From Actinomadura craniellae (GTDB lineage: Bacteria; Actinomycetota; Actinomycetes; Streptosporangiales; Streptosporangiaceae): a DNA stretch of 64,000 nt. A program made the position numbers and the translations under genes. The notes under the pieces are model-generated. The model had not been told where the DNA came from. It was given only the letters and a program-made list of their open reading frames with translations, and did not search any database. Within the stretch, counting starts at the first letter, position 1, and every line of letters begins with the position of its first letter. Below, in pieces: positions 35,364 through 42,939 of the stretch. Location of the stretch: NCBI RefSeq assembly GCF_003289645.1, contig NZ_QLYX01000020.1, positions 1-64,000 on the forward strand, written 5' to 3'.

Positions 35364-36020
35364 ATGGATCTTCGATTGCTGGTCGTGCTCATGATCGGGG
35401 CCTCCGTCCTCTTCACCACGTCGTGCGGGGGCGGCGAGGACCCGCCCTCGAAAAGCGTGCCCCTGCCCTTGCAGTCGAGTGGCCTGCCCATCGGCGGTGA
35501 CGCCCGGGCCCGGGCCACGGACGTGACCGAGACCCGCCTCACCGAGCAACAGCTGCAGGAGATATCCGAGGCGTGCGGCAGAACGGTGGAGATCACCAAC
35601 GCGAGCCAGGACACCTGCGCGCGCACCGTCCAGAAGACCCTGGACTCATCGGGCAAGCAGCCGTGCGGGCCATCCGACGTGTGCTTGAAGTTCTACACCA
35701 GCCCAAAGGGGAGCCCGGGCCCGCCCGGCTACTTCGAGGTCGTCGACGAGCGGCCGGGGGGCGAGTCGCAGTGCGACTCGGGACCCGGTCGCGTGTGCAT
35801 CCGAGTCGGGTGGAAGAACCGGAAGGTGCTCGAACAGATCACCGCACCGGCACGGCCTTCGGCACCCCGGAACGGGACCCCGCCGGCCCGGACCACGGAG
35901 CCGGCCCCCGCGCCGAGCGCGCCGGTGACCGAACCCGAGGAGCCGCCGGACGAGGAACCTCCGGACGAGGGGCCGGAGAGCCCCCCGGACGGGGAACCGA
36001 CGAATCCGGCGAGTCCCTGA
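35364..36020 (+). CDS. lipoprotein, paralog 2 of the same family
   Basis: 218 residues, a tandem duplicate of the preceding gene. Lipobox ...FTTSC then GGGEDPP. The same blocks follow: PLPLQSSGLPIGGDA, QLQEISEACGRTVEIT, DVCLKFYT, FEVVDERPGGESQCDSGPGR split by conserved cysteines, VCIRVGW. The tail is shorter and rich in Pro and Glu. It starts 36 bases after paralog 1 with GGGAGGGGG before the ATG, so the genes are cotranscribed. Confidence 0.85.
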   Translation: MDLRLLVVLMIGASVLFTTSCGGGEDPPSKSVPLPLQSSGLPIGGDARARATDVTETRLTEQQLQEISEACGRTVEITNASQDTCARTVQKTLDSSGKQPCGPSDVCLKFYTSPKGSPGPPGYFEVVDERPGGESQCDSGPGRVCIRVGWKNRKVLEQITAPARPSAPRNGTPPARTTEPAPAPSAPVTEPEEPPDEEPPDEGPESPPDGEPTNPASP

Positions 36021-36024
36021 GCGC

Positions 36025-36912
36025 GTGCCCGGCGACGGTCAGAGCGGCCTGGACCGGCTGGTCGGCTTCGCCGGCCACGTGCTGGCGCCGACCGGCGTCC
36101 TGACGGCGGTCCTGTACTACTTCGGCTACCTGCACGAGAAGCAGTTCTTCGAGTACTTCGGCGTGGACCTCGGCAGCATCGGCTTCTCGACAACGGACTA
36201 CCTGCTGCGCGGTGCCGGTTCGCTGTTCTCCCCGCTGGCGACGGTGGTCGTCGCCGGATCGCTGGCCGTCATCGCCCACCACCTGCTCGCCTTCCTGCTG
36301 GACCAGCTGAGCGCCACCTGGCGGCGGACCGTGTGGGTGTCCCTCGCCGTGCTGGCACTCGTCCTGCTGGTGGCCGGAGTGGTCGGGCTGCGGCACCGCG
36401 GACAGGTGGTCCCCACCCCCCTGCTCGGGGACGCCCTCGTCGCGGCGACGGCGCTCGGCGGCGGCGCCCTGCTGCTGGAGTACGTCACGGAGAGCGCACG
36501 GACCCACGAGGCGGTCCCCGAGAGGTGGGCGGCGATCCTCACCTCGACCCGGAACGTCCGCCGCGCCCTGTCCGTCGGTCTCGCCCTGATCGCCGCCTTC
36601 TGGGCCACCGCCACCATCGCGCACCGGCACGGGATCGAGTCCGCCCGCGCGGTCGAGGTGACGCTGCCCATCCGGTCGCAGGCGATCGTGTACAGCCGCG
36701 ACCGCCTGCAGATCGCCGGCCCGGGGGTGGTGCGCACCGAGGTCGGTGGCCGGGATTCGGCCTTCCGCTACCGGTACAACGGCCTGCGCACACTCGTGCA
36801 CACCAGGGACCACTGGTTCCTGCTGCCGGCCGGCTGGACGAGGCACAACGGGGCGTCGGTCGTGATGCTGCCCGACGCGCAGCGCGACATCCGGGTGGAC
36901 CTGGCCCCCTGA
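36025..36912 (+). CDS. integral membrane protein with extracellular C-terminal domain
   Basis: 295 residues, GTG start 4 bases after the lipoprotein stop, so same operon. Hydrophobic segments lie at about residues 20-38, 68-93, 108-128, 138-152 and 180-200; then 95 polar residues form a C-terminal domain (ARAVEVTLPIRSQAIVYSRD onward) probably outside the membrane. The N-terminal YYFGYLHEKQFFEYFGVDL and GFSTTDYLLRG blocks occur in a group of actinobacterial membrane proteins of unknown function. The context suggests it works with the two lipoproteins. Confidence 0.83.
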   Translation: MPGDGQSGLDRLVGFAGHVLAPTGVLTAVLYYFGYLHEKQFFEYFGVDLGSIGFSTTDYLLRGAGSLFSPLATVVVAGSLAVIAHHLLAFLLDQLSATWRRTVWVSLAVLALVLLVAGVVGLRHRGQVVPTPLLGDALVAATALGGGALLLEYVTESARTHEAVPERWAAILTSTRNVRRALSVGLALIAAFWATATIAHRHGIESARAVEVTLPIRSQAIVYSRDRLQIAGPGVVRTEVGGRDSAFRYRYNGLRTLVHTRDHWFLLPAGWTRHNGASVVMLPDAQRDIRVDLAP

Positions 36913-37004
36913 GCCTCAGCCGCCGGCTTGAAGGGACTGGACGAAGGCGGCGAGCTCGGCGATGATCCACTCCTGGACGGCGCCCTCGACCACGGGGCGA
37001 CGGG

Positions 37005-37511
37005 CTACTGCGCGAGCGGCAGCACCTCGGCGCCGGGCAACTCGGCCAGGGCCTTGCCGGGGAGCAGCAGCTTGGAGCGGCGCAGGCCGGAGCCGACCAC
37101 CACCTCGGACCGCTCGATCACCGCCGCGTCCACCAGGATCGGCCAGCCCGCCGGCAGGCCGAGCGGCGTGATGCCGCCGTACTCCATGCCGGTCAGCGAG
37201 GTCGCCTGGTCCATCGGCGCGAACGACGCCTTGCGCGCCTCCAGGTGCCGCCGCACCACCCCGTTCACGTCCGCCCGGGAGGTGGCGAGCACCATGCACG
37301 CCGCGTACCGGACCTCGCCGCCCCGCTTCGCCGCGACGATCACGCAGTTGGCGCTGGTGTCCAGGGGCATCCCGTAGCGCTCGCAGAACTCCGCCGTGTC
37401 CGCCAGCGCCGGATCGATCTCCGCCACCCGGACGTCGTCGCGCAGCGCGGGCCGCACCGGCTCCGCCACCAGGTCGGGCCGGTCCGCAGCCGGCACCCAG
37501 TTCAGGTCCAT
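37005..37511 (-). CDS. YbaK/aminoacyl-tRNA deacylase family protein
   Basis: 168 residues, the usual YbaK/ProX length. Blocks ANCVIVAAKRGGEVRYAACM, ADVNGVVRRHLEARKASFA, MEYGGITPLGLPAGWPILVD and VVVGSGLRRSKLLLPG are the family core, with the conserved Lys and the GGxTP loop. It would hydrolyse mischarged tRNA (a trans-editing enzyme), although distant members differ in substrate. It is convergent with the membrane protein operon. Confidence 0.9.
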   Translation of the reverse strand: MDLNWVPAADRPDLVAEPVRPALRDDVRVAEIDPALADTAEFCERYGMPLDTSANCVIVAAKRGGEVRYAACMVLATSRADVNGVVRRHLEARKASFAPMDQATSLTGMEYGGITPLGLPAGWPILVDAAVIERSEVVVGSGLRRSKLLLPGKALAELPGAEVLPLAQ

Positions 37512-37610
37512 GCCGCCGATCGTAGAGACCCGTGCGCACCACTTTCACCGGACCCGCGACACGGACTTCATTTCGGCGCGGGAGATGCTGGGGACGGCTA
37601 GAGTTCCCCA

Positions 37611-38276
37611 ATGATCGAGGCCCGGGAAGCATGGAACACGCTGCACGCGGCGGGAATCCTGCACGCCGTGTGGGAGGCGCACGAGGCGACGACCCGCACC
37701 GTGTTCGGTGCGCTGAGCCGGGCCGAGGGGTTCAAGGAGCGGTCGTTCGGCTACACCGCCTTCGACGTGCTGGAGTCCCGGCTCGACCAGGTGTTCGGGG
37801 TGGGGACGGCCGAGCCGCTGGCGGTCCGCGACGACCTGAACGGGTCGCCGGGGTGGCGGCACGGGCCGTACCGCCTCCTGCTGCGGCGCTACGACCTCGG
37901 CGCGATCGACGAGATCCGGTGGGACAAGGCCAGCCCGACCAAGCAGGCCGTCGCCAAACAGCAGTTCGCCGAGGACCCGCAGCTCGCGCTGGACCTGGGC
38001 ACCCCGCTGCGCCCCGCCACGCCCGACCCGGTCACGCTGGTGCTCGCGCACAGCGCCAGCGAGGAGCCACTGGAGCTGGAGCTGTTCCTGGGCCGTCCCC
38101 GGTTCAACGACGACGGCGGCCGGCCGTGGCACTGGCGGTCGCAGGTCGACCGCGCCGCCCTCGGCCCCGACCCGCGGCGCGCCGTCGAACCCACCGAGCC
38201 GCTGTGGAGCGACGAGGAGATCCCCGTCCCGCTGCGGCTGCGCGACCGCGCGGCCGGGAGCGCGGAAACAGCGTGA
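37611..38276 (+). CDS. unrecognised protein coupled to XRE-ImmA regulator
   Basis: 221 residues, soluble. Conserved-looking blocks are WNTLHAAGILHAVWEAHEAT, ALSRAEGFKERSFGYTAFD, RRYDLGAIDEIRWDKASPTK and LELELFLGRPRF. There are no membrane helices and no complete catalytic motif. Its stop overlaps the GTG of the XRE-ImmA gene, so expression is coupled. TAGAGT lies 6 bases before the ATG with no ribosome binding site, which suggests a leaderless transcript. It could be the effector or target controlled by the partner; I do not recognise its family. Confidence 0.83.
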   Translation: MIEAREAWNTLHAAGILHAVWEAHEATTRTVFGALSRAEGFKERSFGYTAFDVLESRLDQVFGVGTAEPLAVRDDLNGSPGWRHGPYRLLLRRYDLGAIDEIRWDKASPTKQAVAKQQFAEDPQLALDLGTPLRPATPDPVTLVLAHSASEEPLELELFLGRPRFNDDGGRPWHWRSQVDRAALGPDPRRAVEPTEPLWSDEEIPVPLRLRDRAAGSAETA

Positions 38277-39376
38277 ACGACGGTGACGAGCCGGCCTCCG
38301 GACGGGTGGCCGAGGCCCGGCTGCTGTTCGACTGCGGGCGGCTGACCCTGGCCCGCCGGCTGCGCGGGCTGCGCAAGAACCAGCTCGCCGAGGCGGTGGG
38401 CACCACGCCGACCGCGATCGGCCAGTACGAGGCCGGCGTGCACCGCCCGTCGGAGCGGACGCTGGCCCGGCTGGCCCTGGCGCTGGGCGTCCCGGTGGAG
38501 TTCTTCCACGCCGGGCACGGCGCCCCGGCACCCGGCGACGCGCACTTTCGGTCGCTGCGCTCCACCACCCAGATCGAACGCGACCAGGCCCTGGCGTACG
38601 GCCGGATCGCCGCCGACATCGCGGCCGTCCTGGAGGGCCTGGTCGAGTTCCCGCCCGTCGCCGTGCCCGAGCACCCCGTGCCGCCCGACGAGATCGCCGG
38701 GCCGGGGCCGGTGGCGGCGGCCCGGCTGGCCCGGCGGGCGCTGGCCGCGGCGCCCGGGCCGGTCCCGCACCTGGTGCGCCTGCTGGAGACGCACGGCGTC
38801 GTCGTCATCGTGCTGCCGCCGTGCACCGAACGGGTGGACGCGTTCAGCGTCGGCGCCCACCCCCGCCCGATGGTGCTGTTCAACCCGGCCAAGGGCGACT
38901 ACTGGCGCAACCGGTTCGACGCCGCCCACGAGCTGGGGCACCTGGTCATGCACGCGGACGCGGAGCCCGGCGCCAAGGTGGTCGAAGACCAGGCGCACCG
39001 GTTCGCCGCCGAGTTCCTGCTGCCGGAGGCCGAGGTCGCCGACCGGCTCCCCCGCACCGCCGACTGGTCTCGGCTGGCCGCGCTCAAGGCCGAGTGGGGG
39101 GTCAGCATGGCGGCGCTGCTGTACCGGGCCCGCACCCTGGGCGTCATGAAAGAGGTCACCTACCGCAACGCGATGGCGGCCATGAGCTCGCGCGGCTGGC
39201 GGCGCCGGGAGCCCGGCCCCGCCCGCGCGCTGGAGACGCCCTCGATGCTCGCCCGGGCGTGCGAGCTCGCCGCCGTGACCGGCACCGACCGCGACGCGAT
39301 CGCCGAGCGCGCCCGGGTGACGCGCGGCGACCTGGACCTGCTGGTGCCCGACCGCACCCGACCGGTACTGGACTGA
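38273..39376 (+). CDS. XRE-family HTH regulator with ImmA/IrrE metallopeptidase domain
   Basis: 367 residues. Residues about 22-75 are an XRE helix-turn-helix (RLRGLRKNQLAEAVGTTPTA, IGQYEAGVHRPSERTLARLA). The C-terminal half is an ImmA/IrrE zinc peptidase with HELGH at His219-Glu220-His223 and the downstream Glu in AAEFLLPEAEVADRL. In ImmR-ImmA and DdrO-IrrE, such a peptidase cleaves a repressor; here both domains are in one chain. The GTG overlaps the previous stop (GTGA). The last codons and stop lie in the first copy of a 71-bp tandem repeat. Confidence 0.92.
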   Translation: MNDGDEPASGRVAEARLLFDCGRLTLARRLRGLRKNQLAEAVGTTPTAIGQYEAGVHRPSERTLARLALALGVPVEFFHAGHGAPAPGDAHFRSLRSTTQIERDQALAYGRIAADIAAVLEGLVEFPPVAVPEHPVPPDEIAGPGPVAAARLARRALAAAPGPVPHLVRLLETHGVVVIVLPPCTERVDAFSVGAHPRPMVLFNPAKGDYWRNRFDAAHELGHLVMHADAEPGAKVVEDQAHRFAAEFLLPEAEVADRLPRTADWSRLAALKAEWGVSMAALLYRARTLGVMKEVTYRNAMAAMSSRGWRRREPGPARALETPSMLARACELAAVTGTDRDAIAERARVTRGDLDLLVPDRTRPVLD

Positions 39377-39545
39377 GCTCGACCGCGCCCGACCGAACCC
39401 GGCCGCACGCGACCGCACTCGGCTGCACCCGACCGGTACTGGACTGAGCTCGGCCGCATCCGGCTGGACCCGGCCGCACTCGGCTGCACCCGGCTGCACC
39501 CGACCGGTACTGGACTGAGCCCGGCTGCACCCGACCGGACCCGAC
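39354..39545. repeat. 71-bp tandem repeat over the 3' end of the XRE-ImmA gene
   Basis: The segment beginning GCACCCGACCGGTACTGGAC occurs at 39354, 39425 and 39496, exactly 71 bases apart, nearly identical over 26 bases. The bases between copies are also alignable with substitutions and are built of shorter CGGCTGCACC / CCGACCG subrepeats. The first copy contains the stop codon of the gene. Confidence 0.88.
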
Positions 39546-39595
39546 GAAAACCGGGCGACTTCCCCGCCGGCACGCGGAACACTGGGCGGGTGCGC

Positions 39596-40687
39596 ATGCT
39601 GCTGTCCGGAATCGTGGGATCCACCGCCTACGGGCTGGCCACGACCGGCTCGGACATCGACCGGCTGGGGGTGTTCGCCGCGCCCACGGCCGAACTGCAC
39701 GGGCTGCACCCGCCGCAGCAGTCGATCGTCACCACCGCGCCGGACCGGACCATCCACGAGGTGGGCAAGTGGTGCTCGCTGGCATTGGCCTGCAACCCCA
39801 CCGTGACGGAGCTGGTCTGGCTGCCCGAGGAACTGTACGAGGTCGGTTCCCCGCTCGGCGACGAGCTGATCGAGCTGCGCCGGGCGTTCCTGTCGGCGCG
39901 GCGGGTACGGGACGCCTACCTCGGCTACGCCACCCAGCAGTTCAACCGGCTGGCGGCCCGCGGCGACGGCTCGTTCTCCGCCGACACCCGCAGGCGCACC
40001 GCCAAGCACGCCCGGCACCTGGCCCGGCTCGTCCACCAGGGCCGCGACCTGTACGCCACCGGCGAGCTGACGGTCCGGCTGGCCGACCCGCAGTGGTTCC
40101 ACGACTTCGGCGAGAAGGTCGCCGCCGGGAACCTCGACGTCGCCCGGGAGATGCTCGCGGCGGTCGAGGCGGACTTCGCCCGGATCCACACCCCGCTGCC
40201 GGACCGACCGGACGAGCCGGCGGTCGAACGCTGGCTGCGCAAGGTCCGCTCCGCCCACTACGAGCGCCCGCCGACCGGCGAGGTGTTCCTGGTCGACATC
40301 GACGGCACCGTGGCGCTGATGGACGACCGCAGCCCGTTCGAGTGGCACCGGGTCGGCGAGGACGCGCCGAACGTCCCGGTCGTCTCGGTGGTCCGGGCGC
40401 TGGCCGCGGCGGGCCACCGGATCATCTACATGTCGGGCCGCTCCGAGGAGTGCCGGGCGGCGACGGGCGTGTGGATCGCCCAGCACATCGGCGTCCCGGG
40501 CGAGGCCCTGTACATGCGGCGGGCCCGCGACAACCGGCCCGACGAGGTGGTCAAGCGCGAGCTGTACGAGCGCTGGGTGGCCCCGGTGCACGAGGTCACC
40601 GCCGTGCTGGACGACCGTGCGAAGGTCGTCGCCATGTGGCGGGCCCTCGGCCTGACCGTCCTCCAGGTGGCCGAGGGCGACTTCTGA
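39596..40687 (+). CDS. RlaP-type nucleotidyltransferase fused to T4 Pnkp-like 3'-phosphatase
   Basis: 363 residues. The N-terminal 215 residues are a pol-beta-type nucleotidyltransferase of the RlaP group (RNA-ligase-associated): Gly8-Ser9 in VGSTAYG, Asp20 and Asp22 in SDID. The C-terminal 130 residues are a HAD phosphatase with DIDGT (Asp234, Asp236), YMSGRSEECR, the DNRPDEVVKRELYER block and LDDRAKVVAMWRALG ending VAEGDF, which matches the 3'-phosphatase of phage T4 polynucleotide kinase. It probably processes RNA ends. ATG at 39596 has GGGCGGG at five bases; a GTG lies two codons upstream. No ligase gene is in the window. Confidence 0.88.
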   Translation: MLLSGIVGSTAYGLATTGSDIDRLGVFAAPTAELHGLHPPQQSIVTTAPDRTIHEVGKWCSLALACNPTVTELVWLPEELYEVGSPLGDELIELRRAFLSARRVRDAYLGYATQQFNRLAARGDGSFSADTRRRTAKHARHLARLVHQGRDLYATGELTVRLADPQWFHDFGEKVAAGNLDVAREMLAAVEADFARIHTPLPDRPDEPAVERWLRKVRSAHYERPPTGEVFLVDIDGTVALMDDRSPFEWHRVGEDAPNVPVVSVVRALAAAGHRIIYMSGRSEECRAATGVWIAQHIGVPGEALYMRRARDNRPDEVVKRELYERWVAPVHEVTAVLDDRAKVVAMWRALGLTVLQVAEGDF

Positions 40688-40696
40688 TCCCCCGCC

Positions 40697-41575
40697 CTAC
40701 TGGGCCAGGTAGAACGGCGGGTGGTCGAAGGAGGCCGTGCACTGGAAGAAGCCGCCGTGGCTGAACTGGCTGATCTTCAGTCCGGTGGGCTCGTGGGCGT
40801 CGCGGTACTCGGCGGTGCCCGGTGCCAGGTGTTCCTCCTCCAGGGGCTGCCAGCGGGTCTCGCCCGGGCGGCCGTACCACTCGGTGCTGTCGAGCTGGAG
40901 CAGCAGCCCGGCCGGCGCCCCGCAGGTCCCGCACTCGGTCGGTGGCATGTCGGTGACCTCCCACGACATGCCACCGCCGACCTTGCAGCCGGGCACCACC
41001 GACAGCCAGTCCTGGTAGAGGGGCTCGCCCGCGTCCCACCCCTTCAGCCGCACCTGGAGCTCGGGGGGCAGTTCCTCGTGCCAGGGGTACTCGGTCACCC
41101 GCTCGGGGTGGAGCGCGCACGGCCGGGGGACGTAGCTGGTGTCGGCCACCAGGTGCGGGACGGGTGGCTCCGCCAGCACCTCCGTGACCTCGTCCGCGCG
41201 CCGCCAGATCAGGCGGAACGCCGGGTTGTACGACGTCGCGGGGTGGTGGCCGGGGCACCACAGCAGCTGGAACAGGTCCTTGCCGGGCGGGAAGGCCAGT
41301 TCCGGGAGGTCCGCCGCGTACAGCTGGGCGACCGCGGTCATCGCCACCGGCCGCTCGGGTGCCACGTTCCGGCCGGAGCCCACCGCGTATTTGGGCTCGG
41401 CGCAGTGCGGCCACTCCTCGCCGGCGGGCCACAGGAACGGTCCGCCGATATGGCTGTCGCGGACTCCTGGCGAGCCGGGCCGCGGGTGCAGGCGCACCAC
41501 GGTCCGCGCGTACGCCCCCATCCCCGGGACCTCCCGGGCCACGTCCACCGGTGAGGTCTTCGTCGTACGGATCAC
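40697..41575 (-). CDS. DUF1963-like protein
   Basis: 292 residues from a GTG. It is soluble, with the features of DUF1963/YwqG-type proteins: an opening segment with HIGGPFLWPAGEEWPHC, then AQLYAADLPELAFPPGKDLF and LLWCPGHH, a CGTCGAPAG cysteine pair late in the chain, and HGGFFQCTASF at the end. The function is unknown for the family. It converges with the RlaP-phosphatase gene, with 9 bases between stops. Family assignment is from pattern memory only. Confidence 0.6.
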   Translation of the reverse strand: MIRTTKTSPVDVAREVPGMGAYARTVVRLHPRPGSPGVRDSHIGGPFLWPAGEEWPHCAEPKYAVGSGRNVAPERPVAMTAVAQLYAADLPELAFPPGKDLFQLLWCPGHHPATSYNPAFRLIWRRADEVTEVLAEPPVPHLVADTSYVPRPCALHPERVTEYPWHEELPPELQVRLKGWDAGEPLYQDWLSVVPGCKVGGGMSWEVTDMPPTECGTCGAPAGLLLQLDSTEWYGRPGETRWQPLEEEHLAPGTAEYRDAHEPTGLKISQFSHGGFFQCTASFDHPPFYLAQ

Positions 41576-41781
41576 CGCGCCATTCTCACGGCACCCGGAG
41601 CCCGTTCCCCAGACCCCGAGGTGAAACATGTGCAGGTCCACCTCCGCCGCTGGTCGCGGCGCCCAATGCGGCACATTTCCCGGCCTCCGGGGGTGACTGT
41701 TTGTCAACTCACCGCACATTCCGGAGCGGGATGCCCGGTGTAATCTCGGCACCCCGTGCCATAACGAGGAAGGGCGAAGTC

Positions 41782-42804
41782 ATGAAGTACCGGACCCTCG
41801 GCCGTACCGGAGTGCGAGTCAGCCCCCTCTGCCTGGGCGCGATGATGTTCGGCGCCTGGGGCAACCGCGACCATGACGACTGCGCGCGGATCATCCACCG
41901 GGCGCTGGACGCGGGCATCAACTTCATCGACACCGCCGACGTCTACTCCGGCGGGGAGTCCGAGGAGATCGTCGGCGCGGCGATCAAGGGCCGGCGCGAC
42001 GAGGTCGTGCTCGCCACCAAGTTCCACGTGCCGATGGGCGAGGACCCCAACCGGCAGGGCAGCTCGCGCCGCTGGATCGTCACCGCGGTGGAGGAGAGCC
42101 TGCGCCGGCTCGGCACCGACCGCATCGACCTGTACCAGGCGCACCGGCCCGACCCGCGGTGCGACGTCGAGGAGACCCTGGCGGCGCTGGACGACCTCGT
42201 CCGTGCGGGCAAGGTGCTGTACGTGGGCAGCTCCACGTTCCCCGCGCACGAGATCGTCGAGGCGCAGTGGGCGGCCGAGCGGCGCACCACGGTGCGGTTC
42301 GTCTGCGAGCAGCCCCCGTACTCCATCCTGAGCCGGGGGATCGAGGCCGACATGCTGCCCGTCGCGCGCAGGTACGGGATGGGTGTGATCCCGTGGAGCC
42401 CGCTGGCGGGGGGCTACCTGTCGGGCCGGTTCCGCAAGGGCGTCGAGCCCGAGCCGACCCACCGCGACATGATCAACCGCGCGACCGGGCGTGACGCCGC
42501 CGGGCCCGGGCAGGACGCCAAGCGGGCCGCCGCCGAGGAGCTGGGCGAGCTGGCCGAGGCGCACGACCTGACCGTGATCGAGATGGCGCTGGCCTTCGTC
42601 CTCAACCATCCGGCCGTCACCTCGGCGATCATCGGCCCGCGCACCATGGAGCAGCTGGAGTCCCAGCTCAGCGCGCCGGACGTCACGCTGTCCGCGGAGC
42701 TGCTGGACAAGATCGACGAGATCGTCCCACCGGGCACCACCCTCAGCCAGGCCGACAACAGCTACGCGCCGCCGGGCCTCCTCCCGTACAACCGCCGCCG
42801 CTGA
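41782..42804 (+). CDS. aldo/keto reductase
   Basis: 340 residues of the AKR barrel. The catalytic tetrad is visible: Asp in FIDTADVYSGGESE, Tyr in the same block, Lys in VLATKFH and His in YQAHRPDP. The NADPH site is IIGPRTMEQLE near the C-terminus. It resembles the YghZ/Kv-beta-like AKR group that reduces aldehydes and ketones. GAGGAAGGG precedes the ATG. A hairpin follows the stop. Confidence 0.95.
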   Translation: MKYRTLGRTGVRVSPLCLGAMMFGAWGNRDHDDCARIIHRALDAGINFIDTADVYSGGESEEIVGAAIKGRRDEVVLATKFHVPMGEDPNRQGSSRRWIVTAVEESLRRLGTDRIDLYQAHRPDPRCDVEETLAALDDLVRAGKVLYVGSSTFPAHEIVEAQWAAERRTTVRFVCEQPPYSILSRGIEADMLPVARRYGMGVIPWSPLAGGYLSGRFRKGVEPEPTHRDMINRATGRDAAGPGQDAKRAAAEELGELAEAHDLTVIEMALAFVLNHPAVTSAIIGPRTMEQLESQLSAPDVTLSAELLDKIDEIVPPGTTLSQADNSYAPPGLLPYNRRR

Positions 42805-42820
42805 GGCCAGACGAACGGTA

Positions 42821-42849
42821 CGGCCGGGCTGTCGGCGTTCACCCGGCCG
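42821..42849 (+). terminator. hairpin terminator after aldo/keto reductase gene
   Basis: Arms CGGCCGGG / CCCGGCCG (8 bases, perfect) with a 13-base loop, 17 bases after the stop codon. Confidence 0.55.
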
Positions 42850-42939
42850 GTGTGCGATTTGCGCAAAAGGTTGGCCCTCGTGGTGAACCGCGGCAGCTCA
42901 CGGGCAGGGCGATCCCGCATCCACAAGGAGGTTCGCCCT

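Noticed and set aside
37611-38276. Assignment of the 221-residue protein to a known toxin family
   Set aside because: No catalytic motif of RES, Fic, PIN or HipA type could be found; naming it a toxin would be invention.
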